Origin: Candidatus Zixiibacteriota bacterium | GTDB taxonomy: Bacteria > Zixibacteria > MSB-5A5 > GN15 > JACZUZ01 | NCBI GenBank assembly: GCA_024280835.1 | Contig: JAJRPJ010000006.1 | Location: 1 to 64,000 of the forward strand | Length of the DNA stretch: 64,000 nucleotides | Direction: 5' to 3' | Shown: piece by piece, positions 51,394-59,296 of the stretch | Position numbering within the stretch: position 1 is the first letter of the stretch | Layout of the letters: each line of letters starts with the position of its first letter | Position numbers and translations under genes: made by a program | The notes under the pieces: generated by a model | What the model saw: the letters and a program-made list of their open reading frames with translations, nothing else | The model's database searches: none | Told to the model about the DNA's origin: nothing

Positions 51394-52941
51394 ATGAAAC
51401 GCTTTATTCGTGTTATTGCTATTGCTTTAACTGGACTCGGACTTTTGGGTTCTATCGCACAAGCTGCTGTGCCACAAGTCATTAGCTATCAAGGTCGTCT
51501 TACGGATGCAGGAGGAAACCCCGAAAACGGGGTATTCTCAATAGAGTTCACGATTTATGACGCATCGGTAGCTGGGGCTGTTTTGTGGTCGGAAGTTCAG
51601 GTGGCTGTTACTGTTACTAACGGACTCTTCGCTGTAAATCTTGGTACCGTCTTATCTATCAGTGACGGAGTTTTCGATGGCACAGATACCTATTTAGGAG
51701 TAAAAGTCGGAACTGATCCAGAAATCACTCCACGAACAAGGATTGCTTCAACCGCTTATTCAAATCGTATTAGCACAATCGACGGAGCTTCTGGCGGAAC
51801 CGTTACAGGAGATGTGGCAGTTGTCGCCAACTCAATCGGCAACGGACTGAATGTTCAACAGAGCGGTGGCGGTCGTGCGGCGCTATTTCAGAATAATGAT
51901 GTTTCCAGCACTTCACCGGCAATACAGGGAACGCATATTGGTCAAGGCGCTGGAGGCTCATTCTTCAGTGACGGCGGAGGCGCTGGAATCGTGGCTTCAG
52001 CTACCGCTGGAAATGCCGCTGAGTTTAGCGGAGCAGTTCTTAACGGCGGTGATTGGACGGCCACTGATGGTGCTGATACATCGCTGAGAGTTGATGTTAG
52101 TCTTTCACAACTTAGCACCTACGGCGGAGATGGTCTCGAGCAGATTCGTCTTTGGGGTCAGGGCTGGGGTGAAATTTATTTGTACGACAGTGATGTTGCT
52201 AATGACCGCACTGTCAAACTTACGGCCAATACGTCCGACGGAGGAGAGCTTGAACTGACCGATGGAGATGGTTCTTTGACTATTGACTTAAACGGTGGTC
52301 TGACTGGTGATGCATCGGTTGTAATTCCCATTGGCGCTATTAGCGCAAGTGAAACACTTGAAGAAGCAGGTGTCGCCAATCGAATCCAAGGTAGCGGAAT
52401 AGCGGTCTCGGGCGGCGCTGACGTAGATATTCTTGTTCGTACTATTACGGCTCCTACTGACGGATATGTGATTGCATTTGCTTCTGGACAGGTCGATTTT
52501 TCCCATATCAGCGGTGGCTTCACCTCTGTTCGCTTCGCAATTGTTCCTCCCGGCGGAACACTGTTTGCTGGTCCGAATGTAGAACCGACAATCTCGGGTA
52601 ACGCTCCTAGTGGTACATACAGAATTCCAGTTTCCATTACTGCCGCATTCTCAGTTACTGCAGGCTCACATCAGTTTAAGATTCAGGCGGACGAAACCTC
52701 CTCAGGTTCGGGAACCCCGACGATTCGAGACGGACAGTTGACGCTACTATTTGTACCGACAGCATATGGATCTTTTACATCGAATTTGGATCCTGCTCCA
52801 CCTATTGGGCAAGACTCACCAGAGGCCGAATTGGCTTCAGCGAAGCAATTCAACACCAAACGAATTCAAGACGAGGTTAGCGCTATGCGCGCAAAGTTGG
52901 ATGCACTGCAAGATCAACTCGACACACAGACTCAAGAGTAG
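51394..52941 (+). CDS. Secreted stalk-and-head protein 2
   Basis: A signal peptide (IRVIAIALTGLGLLGSIAQAA) is preceded by AGGAG and an ATG at 51394. The shared N-terminal domain follows ('PQVISYQGRLTDAGGNPENG...TYLGVKVGTDPEITPRTRI'). The middle differs from its paralogs: glycine-rich beta-repeats ('GTVTGDVAVVANSIGNGLNV', 'GGGRAALFQNNDVS', 'GGGAGIVASATAGNAAEFSG') and 'YGGDGLEQIRLWGQGWGEIYLYD'. The C-terminal beta-domain ends 'LLFVPTAYGSF', then a short coiled coil ('RIQDEVSAMRAKLDALQDQLDTQ'). Confidence 0.75.
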   Translation: MKRFIRVIAIALTGLGLLGSIAQAAVPQVISYQGRLTDAGGNPENGVFSIEFTIYDASVAGAVLWSEVQVAVTVTNGLFAVNLGTVLSISDGVFDGTDTYLGVKVGTDPEITPRTRIASTAYSNRISTIDGASGGTVTGDVAVVANSIGNGLNVQQSGGGRAALFQNNDVSSTSPAIQGTHIGQGAGGSFFSDGGGAGIVASATAGNAAEFSGAVLNGGDWTATDGADTSLRVDVSLSQLSTYGGDGLEQIRLWGQGWGEIYLYDSDVANDRTVKLTANTSDGGELELTDGDGSLTIDLNGGLTGDASVVIPIGAISASETLEEAGVANRIQGSGIAVSGGADVDILVRTITAPTDGYVIAFASGQVDFSHISGGFTSVRFAIVPPGGTLFAGPNVEPTISGNAPSGTYRIPVSITAAFSVTAGSHQFKIQADETSSGSGTPTIRDGQLTLLFVPTAYGSFTSNLDPAPPIGQDSPEAELASAKQFNTKRIQDEVSAMRAKLDALQDQLDTQTQE

Positions 52942-53010
52942 CGGTAGTATTGACTGAAACATGCATGATTATTTGATACCAAGCGCCCCACAAAAAGTCA
53001 GAGGAAGAAC

Positions 53011-53916
53011 ATGAACAGGATTTGCAAGCGTCTCACTATTACAGCTGGAATGTGCCTAGCTATAGCGGCGACTAGTATTTTTGCGGCAACCCCGAACACA
53101 ATTAACTACCAAGGGCGACTGACGGACGCGGCTGGAGACCCAGTGGCTGATGGTGGCAATTTGATTAAATTCGTTATTTATGACGCTGCTCTCGGTGGAG
53201 CATCGCTTTGGAGCTCTGGGTTCCAGAATGTAGCCACTGTTAACGGACTCTTTACTTATGACTTGGGATCTAATGTGGCGCTTCCCGATGGTCTTTTTAC
53301 TGACACTGGGCGATACTTGGGAATTACAGTTGGTATTGACCCAGAGATATCACCTAGAAGTCAGCTTGAGACTTCTGCCTATGCCTATCATGCGCTTCGA
53401 GCCGACACAGCCTTGTTTGCTGAATCAATGGTAGGAGTAACTCAGATTTTCGATATCGGCGAATCAATTATCACGGGATTCCTGAATGTCCTGGGAACGG
53501 ATTCGATTAACTGCCCCGCGGACGGATTCGTCATGATGAATATGTCGATGGGTATGAACGCCAATCACCTCAACGGCAATGAGGACGTGCTTTTTGTTTT
53601 TCTCTTGGACAGCGCACTTCTCATGACCCCGGATCAGGATGGTCGCACCTGGGCTTTGCCTTCAACACTACCCAATGGATTGTACTCAAATCCTATACAC
53701 CTTCACAAAGTGTTCCTTGTCAGCCAAGGCTGGAATGAATTCAATGTAGTCGGTTTTCAGAATCCAGGAGGTGGAACAGACACTTTCAATTCTCAGGACG
53801 TTACTGTCTCCCTGTTGTACATCCCACAGTCATTCGGTAGCGTAGCAGATGGCTCTCCTTTACCAGCGAGTTCACAATTCAACTCGTTGCCAAAGAAAAT
53901 AGAACGAACAAAATAA
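53011..53916 (+). CDS. Secreted stalk-and-head protein 3 (short form)
   Basis: A signal peptide (LTITAGMCLAIAATSIFAA) leads into the shared N-domain 'PNTINYQGRLTDAAGDPVADG...RYLGITVGIDPEISPRSQL'. Here the variable middle is almost absent and the C-terminal beta-domain ('DSINCPADGFVMMNMSMG...VSLLYIPQSFGSV') follows directly. Length 301 aa. AGAGGAAG precedes the ATG. The next gene starts 34 bp later, so the two form an operon. Confidence 0.75.
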   Translation: MNRICKRLTITAGMCLAIAATSIFAATPNTINYQGRLTDAAGDPVADGGNLIKFVIYDAALGGASLWSSGFQNVATVNGLFTYDLGSNVALPDGLFTDTGRYLGITVGIDPEISPRSQLETSAYAYHALRADTALFAESMVGVTQIFDIGESIITGFLNVLGTDSINCPADGFVMMNMSMGMNANHLNGNEDVLFVFLLDSALLMTPDQDGRTWALPSTLPNGLYSNPIHLHKVFLVSQGWNEFNVVGFQNPGGGTDTFNSQDVTVSLLYIPQSFGSVADGSPLPASSQFNSLPKKIERTK

Positions 53917-53950
53917 ACGAATGAGAGAAAGACCTGGACGGAAACAACTT

Positions 53951-55291
53951 ATGAACAAATTATCTAAACGCCTCATTATTACAGTCGGTCTGTGCCTAAT
54001 TGTTGCAGCAAGTAGCGTTTTGGCCACGGCTCCAAACACAATTAACTATCAAGGCCGTCTAACAGACAATGCGGGAGACCCCGTTGCTGACGGAGCGTTC
54101 TTGGTGAAGTTTGTCATATATGACGCTCCTGCCGCTGGAACGGTACTTTGGGATGCGGGGTTTCAAAATATCAACACTGTCAACGGGCTATTTAGTTATG
54201 AGCTTGGCTCTAATGTTGTATTTCCCAATAATTTATTTGCTGATACAGCTCGATGGTTAGGGGTCACAATTGGTGTTGACGCGGAGTTGGCGCCTCGCAC
54301 AAGAATCACTTCGCAGGCATTTGCCCGTCAGGCGGTTGTCTCTGATACTGCTGGTATCGCCGCTACGGTGTTTGATAATAGTATTACTGGTGTCAAGATT
54401 GTCGACGGGACGATTGACTCAGTGGATATTGCCAATCAAGGGATTGGGGCTGATAATTATGCATTCAGTTCGATAAGTGGGGCACATATCGTTGATGGGT
54501 CAATCTCGGGACTTGACATTGCTGATGGCTCAATAAACGCGCTGGATATTCAGAACAACTCTCTGGGCGGAAATCAGATCGCTGATAATTCTCTGACGGC
54601 AAATGATTTGGCCATCAATTCTGTCGGAGTCAGCGAAATAGCTGCTAATGCAGTTGGATCGAGTGAAGTTATCAATAATTCTTTGACGGTAAATGATTTG
54701 GCCGCCAATTCTGTTGGAGCTTCAGAGATTGCCGCAGGCGCAGTTAGAACTTCAGAAATTCTTGATGGCACGATTGGTGTGATTGATTTTTCGAGCGCCG
54801 CGCTTCCATCGGTTGGGATAACAGCCCTGTCTGGTACGTTTTCTTCGACATCCTACACTACCGTGGATTCAATCGTCATAGTTGCCCCAGGTCCTGGACA
54901 GCTGATGATAAATGTTCAAGGGCACTATTGGCTCGATGCAGACGCCTCTTCAACAACATCTACTCTTGGGAGCTGTGTTTTACTTCTCTCTACCATAAGA
55001 AACTCTTCTTCTTCGCCTGGTTCTCCAAGCACAAGTGGAAGCTGGTATTCTATTGACCCAGATAATGCATCCTCAACGAATGCCACGCCAGCATTTCACA
55101 TGACGAGAGTAGAGACAATCGGCTCCGCGGGAACTTACAAGTATTTTCTCAATGGCAGGACCACCAGCATCGCTTGGCCAGTTACTCTTATCTCACCGAC
55201 AACAGCTACGGTGATGTTCTTTCCGTCCTCTTTGCCAGTTAGCAGCGCTCCACCGACAAGCCAGAATCAGGCACAGGAGAAGAGTCAGTAA
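53951..55291 (+). CDS. Secreted stalk-and-head protein 4 (decapeptide repeats)
   Basis: A signal peptide (LIITVGLCLIVAASSVLAT) and N-domain ('PNTINYQGRLTDNAGDPVADG') nearly identical to protein 3 are followed by 14 ten-residue repeats (DNA 54380-54799), such as SISGLDIADG, SLTANDLAIN and SVGASEIAAG. The C-terminal beta-rich domain ends 'VMFFPSSLPVS'. The ATG at 53951 places the signal peptide correctly; the ATG at 53921 would add ten residues. The head domain is more diverged than in the other three. Confidence 0.75.
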   Translation: MNKLSKRLIITVGLCLIVAASSVLATAPNTINYQGRLTDNAGDPVADGAFLVKFVIYDAPAAGTVLWDAGFQNINTVNGLFSYELGSNVVFPNNLFADTARWLGVTIGVDAELAPRTRITSQAFARQAVVSDTAGIAATVFDNSITGVKIVDGTIDSVDIANQGIGADNYAFSSISGAHIVDGSISGLDIADGSINALDIQNNSLGGNQIADNSLTANDLAINSVGVSEIAANAVGSSEVINNSLTVNDLAANSVGASEIAAGAVRTSEILDGTIGVIDFSSAALPSVGITALSGTFSSTSYTTVDSIVIVAPGPGQLMINVQGHYWLDADASSTTSTLGSCVLLLSTIRNSSSSPGSPSTSGSWYSIDPDNASSTNATPAFHMTRVETIGSAGTYKYFLNGRTTSIAWPVTLISPTTATVMFFPSSLPVSSAPPTSQNQAQEKSQ

Positions 55292-55388
55292 TCAGAAGCC
55301 ACAACAAGAAGAAAGTCCTTGACCTGAATCCAGAAAAAACTATACTATGGGTAGTATTGGTCTCCGAAATACCCCGAAGGGAAGTATT

Positions 55389-56114
55389 ATGAAAAAATCT
55401 CTGTTACTCACCTTATTTTTCAGTCTCTCAGTTTTGTTGGTTGCTGGAAGTTTTTCCAGCCCCAGCTACGCAAAAGGCGCAAAAAAAGAAGCCGCCAAAG
55501 CGGAAAAAACTGTGGCTAAGTCATCGACTACCAAGGCCACTACTTCAAAAGAGACAACCTCTTCAAGCGCAAAGACGGAAAAAACAACAGCAAAGACTGT
55601 AACGAATACAACGGAGTCTTTGAGAAGGTCTGAGGAGCTCTACAAAGCCCACGGAACTTCAAGCGCCGAGATTGAGGCTTTGATACGTAAATATAGTGGC
55701 GCAAGCGCCACATCGAGTTCTCCAGCTGCTGGCGAGCAAATCAACTGGCAGGTAATCGCAGGTGGTGGTGGATCTGGTTCTTCGACCAATTTTGGTGTGG
55801 TTAATGTGATTGGTCAAACTGCTGTTGGAATGGGTTCTTCGACCAATTTCAATGTCAATCATGGTTTTTTGCAGACTTTTGCCTCAGCTGGTTGCTGTGT
55901 AACCGCTGGTGACTATAATAATGATGCGACTTTTAATATCGCCGATGTTACCGCTGGAATCGCGCGTATTTTTTCTGGTGGCGCAGCCCCAAGCTGTCAG
56001 GATCAAGCCGATTTCAATAGTGATAATTCGTTCAATATCGCTGATGTAACCGCTGGTATTGCGCGCATCTTTAGTGGTGGCGGCGCGCCAGTCTGTGGAA
56101 CCACAGGAACTTGA
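55389..56114 (+). CDS. Secreted dockerin-like protein
   Basis: A signal peptide (LLTLFFSLSVLLVAGSFSSPSYA) is followed by a Lys/Ala/Thr/Ser-rich linker (residues 25-75). A region then contains 'INWQVIAGGGGSGSSTNFGVVNVIGQTAVG' and a second STNF motif. It ends with two dockerin-like EF-hand repeats ('GDYNNDATFNIADVTAGIARIF' and 'ADFNSDNSFNIADVTAGIARIF'). The ATG at 55389 follows AAGGGAAG. It closes the fibre-protein cluster before a terminator and could bind a cohesin-like partner. Confidence 0.75.
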   Translation: MKKSLLLTLFFSLSVLLVAGSFSSPSYAKGAKKEAAKAEKTVAKSSTTKATTSKETTSSSAKTEKTTAKTVTNTTESLRRSEELYKAHGTSSAEIEALIRKYSGASATSSSPAAGEQINWQVIAGGGGSGSSTNFGVVNVIGQTAVGMGSSTNFNVNHGFLQTFASAGCCVTAGDYNNDATFNIADVTAGIARIFSGGAAPSCQDQADFNSDNSFNIADVTAGIARIFSGGGAPVCGTTGT

Positions 56115-56142
56115 TATTTCCTATATTAAATTGATTATCCTT

Positions 56143-56177
56143 GAGCGGCGCTGATATTTCGGCGCCGCTCTTTTTTT
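56143..56177 (+). terminator. Rho-independent terminator of the secreted-protein cluster
   Basis: GAGCGGCGC / GCGCCGCTC (9-bp perfect stem, 10-base loop) followed by seven T. Confidence 0.9.
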
Positions 56178-56349
56178 CGTGCGATTCCTCTGCCCGGCTT
56201 CCCTTCAATACAACTATTGCCAAGAGTTCTGGCTTGCTTTTTGGACGGCTGTGTAACAGTATAATGTCCATGGAGAGCAATAGAGAAAAGCTCTCATTGG
56301 ACAAGTAAAATTCACTATTGAAATAGACACTGATGAAACAAAGAAAATC

Positions 56350-57171
56350 ATGAAAGATCTGAAAACTCAAATAGACTCTGCTGTCAGTCATATTCGCCAA
56401 AAGACTTCGGCAACTCCAACTATTGGCATCATTCTCGGGACAGGCCTTGGCTCATTGGTAGAGGGTTTGGAGCTGGAGGTTGCGATACCTTACGATGAGA
56501 TTCCGCATATGCCAGTTTCGACTGTTGAGTCACATCATGGTGAGTTGTTATTTGGCGTTCTTTCTGGTAAGCCAGTTGTTTGTATGCGTGGTCGGTTTCA
56601 TTATTATGAAGGCTATAGTATGAAACAGGTTACTTTTCCTGTGCGAGTGATGAAAGCTCTGGGGATGAAGACCTTGATTGTCTCAAATGCCTCAGGTGGT
56701 TTGAATCCAGTTTATAGTGAAGGTGACATCATGTTGATTAAAGATCACATCAATTTGTTTCCTACCAATCCATTGATTGGCGGCAATGATGACACACTCG
56801 GAGCGCGTTTTCCTGATATGCACAATCTCTACAATGACAAGTTGCGTATTCTGGCTCACAAGGTGGCGCTAGAGCGCCAATTGCATTTGCAAGAAGGTGT
56901 CTATGCGGCGCTGACGGGGCCATGCTTAGAGACCGCTGCTGAGTATCGGTATTTGCGAATTATCGGTGGTGACACTGTGGGGATGAGTACAATTCCAGAA
57001 GTAATTGTGGCGCGTCATCAGGGAAGCAAGGTTTTGGCATTTTCGATTGTCACCGATATGGGGCTACCTGATAATATGCAACCCTGTTCGATTGAAAAGG
57101 TGATTGCGATCGCTGGTGAGGCCGAGCCAAAATTGCGTAGAATTATAGCTGGTTGTGTGGAGCAAATGTAA
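56350..57171 (+). CDS. punA: Purine-nucleoside phosphorylase
   Basis: The motifs 'TIGIILGTGLGSL', 'VSTVESHHGELLFGVL', 'VVCMRGRFHYYEGYSMKQVTFPVRVMKALG', 'LIVSNASGGLNP' and 'GVYAALTGPCLETAAEYRYLRIIGGDTVGMST' define the trimeric (inosine/guanosine) PNP class. The enzyme splits purine nucleosides with phosphate for salvage. The 273-residue length is standard. Its TAA stop overlaps the ATG of the next gene (TAATG). Confidence 0.96.
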   Translation: MKDLKTQIDSAVSHIRQKTSATPTIGIILGTGLGSLVEGLELEVAIPYDEIPHMPVSTVESHHGELLFGVLSGKPVVCMRGRFHYYEGYSMKQVTFPVRVMKALGMKTLIVSNASGGLNPVYSEGDIMLIKDHINLFPTNPLIGGNDDTLGARFPDMHNLYNDKLRILAHKVALERQLHLQEGVYAALTGPCLETAAEYRYLRIIGGDTVGMSTIPEVIVARHQGSKVLAFSIVTDMGLPDNMQPCSIEKVIAIAGEAEPKLRRIIAGCVEQM

Positions 57172-58535
57172 TGAAGGATTCTAATTCGTCAGCGACAGTA
57201 CTTGCGGTGGTGACTGCCTTGCTGCTTTCGCTTCTGCCTCTGAAGGTTCAAGCGCAAGACACTAATTCAGAGCCAGAAATTTCGATGTCGACAGTAACGC
57301 TTTGGAATGACTCACTGCAAAGTTTGCGGGCCCCAGATTTGATTCCGAGGCAATATGCCTCTTGGAAGAAGCATTACGAAAAAACACTTTCTGACTATCA
57401 GCGTGACGCAAATGGTTCTTCATTTTTGCGCCGCGCTCAACATTGCGCCATAGAGTTTGCGGAGATTGAACCGCAGGCTTTTGCGGCGCATTTTTTGGTA
57501 GAAGTTGATAGAGCTTTGAATAGCGCTAAGCAAGCTGGAGCTAAACGTTACGCCCCTCTGACATTATCGCGAGCCGAAATGTATTATGAAAAAGCTATTG
57601 GTGCGCTCAATGCCAACCGCAACAATCTAGCTAAGGCAAAGCTAGAAAGGTCACGCGCCAAATATGAAGCGGACCATGCTTTGGCAATTGCTAACCAAAT
57701 CATACCGCAGGCCAATCAAGAGCAAAGCTCTGAGCAAACAATACTTAATTTTGAAAAACAATTACAACATTTAGGTGAGGCGCTTGAAATTCAATTGCGC
57801 TTTTCTGATGGTAGTGACAGAGCGATTGCCGATCTTATCCAAGCCACAGTAGATGTTAAACTCGAACGACAAACAGCGCAGGAAAAACTTGAACAAGTGA
57901 ATAGTGCTTTCAGAGAGGTCTTCAATGAGATTGGCATCTCTGTCCCACAAGGTGACGATGAGCAGGCTTATGTGTCAGCGCTTAGCGCTGAGTTTGGACA
58001 ATTGGTGCGTGAGCTTGATGATAGCAAACGTGAACTCCGTCAGTATCGCGCGCGAGTTAGCGAATTGAGAATCGAAAAAGAAACCGCCGAGACAATTCTT
58101 TCTTCTAAGGAAGCTAAGGAGAGGCGTTTCAGTCAAACACGAGCATTGTTCAATTCTGATGAGGCGATTGTTCTCTATAATGGTTCGCAGGATATTGTGA
58201 TTCGTTTGCGGGGTTTGACATTCCCTAGTGGTGTCGCACAGCTCTCGCAGAAGCATGATTCATTGCTGGCGAAAATTACTCAGGCTCTGGCTTTGTATGC
58301 CAATGCGCATATTGTAGTTGAAGGCCACACTGACAATACTGGCGGGGCGAAACTGAATATCAAACTATCTGAGAAACGCGCCAAGGCGGTGATGGAGTAT
58401 TTGATTGAATCCAGCGGTCGTCCTGCAGGTGACTTCAAAGCCATAGGTTATGGCGCCGAAAAACCTGTGGCTAATAATCAAACTGACTATGGTCGCAAAG
58501 AAAATCGCCGAATCGATGTTATTTTGGTTCGCTGA
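57171..58535 (+). CDS. OmpA-family protein with coiled coil
   Basis: A signal peptide (VVTALLLSLLPLKVQAQ) precedes a helical region (DUF4398-like, 'AKQAGAKRYAPLTLSRAEMYYEKAIGALNANRNN'). Coiled coils follow (180-330: 'RELRQYRARVSELRIEKETAE'), then a C-terminal OmpA peptidoglycan-binding domain: 'IVVEGHTDNTGGAKLNIKLSEKRAKAVMEYL', 'IGYGAEKPVANN' and 'NRRIDVIL'. It probably anchors the outer membrane to peptidoglycan. The ATG at 57171 overlaps the PNP stop codon. Confidence 0.9.
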   Translation: MKDSNSSATVLAVVTALLLSLLPLKVQAQDTNSEPEISMSTVTLWNDSLQSLRAPDLIPRQYASWKKHYEKTLSDYQRDANGSSFLRRAQHCAIEFAEIEPQAFAAHFLVEVDRALNSAKQAGAKRYAPLTLSRAEMYYEKAIGALNANRNNLAKAKLERSRAKYEADHALAIANQIIPQANQEQSSEQTILNFEKQLQHLGEALEIQLRFSDGSDRAIADLIQATVDVKLERQTAQEKLEQVNSAFREVFNEIGISVPQGDDEQAYVSALSAEFGQLVRELDDSKRELRQYRARVSELRIEKETAETILSSKEAKERRFSQTRALFNSDEAIVLYNGSQDIVIRLRGLTFPSGVAQLSQKHDSLLAKITQALALYANAHIVVEGHTDNTGGAKLNIKLSEKRAKAVMEYLIESSGRPAGDFKAIGYGAEKPVANNQTDYGRKENRRIDVILVR

Positions 58536-58593
58536 TTTTTGCTGATTCTTGGGGATCAACTAGTAAGCCCAGCATCTATAACGGTTTCTATCT

Positions 58594-58797
58594 ATGCTCA
58601 TCACACATTGTATTTGCCATGAAGTTTCGTTCGCGAAAATCAAGAAGCTCTCTGAGTCTATGGAAACTTCTGAGATTGGTGCGCTACAGAAAGAAATTCC
58701 TTTTGGCGGTAATTGCGGGATGTGCCTGCCCTATATCAAGCGGATGCTCAAGACTGGTGAGACGGTCTTTAGCGAATTGGTAACTGACGATGTATGA
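58594..58797 (+). CDS. Bfd-like [2Fe-2S]-binding protein, copy 1
   Basis: The 67-residue protein has C-x-C near the start (CICH) and C-x2-C near the end (NCGMC), with the spacing of bacterioferritin-associated ferredoxin (Bfd), and ends 'LPYIKRMLKTGETVF'. It probably binds a [2Fe-2S] cluster and works as a small electron-transfer or regulatory protein. It overlaps the next, homologous gene by 8 bp. Confidence 0.75.
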   Translation: MLITHCICHEVSFAKIKKLSESMETSEIGALQKEIPFGGNCGMCLPYIKRMLKTGETVFSELVTDDV

Positions 58798-59074
58798 GTT
58801 TCTCAAATGCCGCTGTCATGGTGTGCGATTCGCACGTATGAAAACTTTGGCCGAAGAGAAGGGGCTGACGACTGTCGCAGAATTGCAGAGGCATGTGCAG
58901 TTTGGTGATAATTGCCGGCGTTGTCTGCCCTATGTTCGGCAAATGCTGGAAACTGGTCAGACGGTTTTTAGGGTTATGGAAGTCGATGATTTTGAGGAAT
59001 TGCCAAATCCAGAAGTAAGCGCTGAAGTTGATTCTGGTTTCAGCGGCAAGTATGACGACGAGGATGAGCTTTAG
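58790..59074 (+). CDS. Bfd-like [2Fe-2S]-binding protein, copy 2
   Basis: This 94-residue paralog has the same pattern: C-x-C (CRCH), then NCRRC and 'LPYVRQMLETGQTVF', plus an acidic C-terminal tail ('YDDEDEL'). Tandem duplication with the preceding gene is evident. Two such proteins might form a pair or bind different partners. The ATG at 58790 is inside the end of copy 1. Confidence 0.75.
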   Translation: MYEFLKCRCHGVRFARMKTLAEEKGLTTVAELQRHVQFGDNCRRCLPYVRQMLETGQTVFRVMEVDDFEELPNPEVSAEVDSGFSGKYDDEDEL

Positions 59075-59296
59075 AAGTTTTCCCGCAAGGTTCGACTACC
59101 AATAACTAGCTTTACAAGCCCTCTCAAAACGCCTACATTTGCCACCGAAGAATAGGGTGTTCGAGTTGATTTGAGCGCCAGTCAAACGCCATGACACCAA
59201 GCCCTGACACCAACTTGGCGTTTGATTCTCACAGACTAAATAGCACAGATTAGATAACACTTCTTAGATAACATTTTCTCATTAGAACGTAACCTC

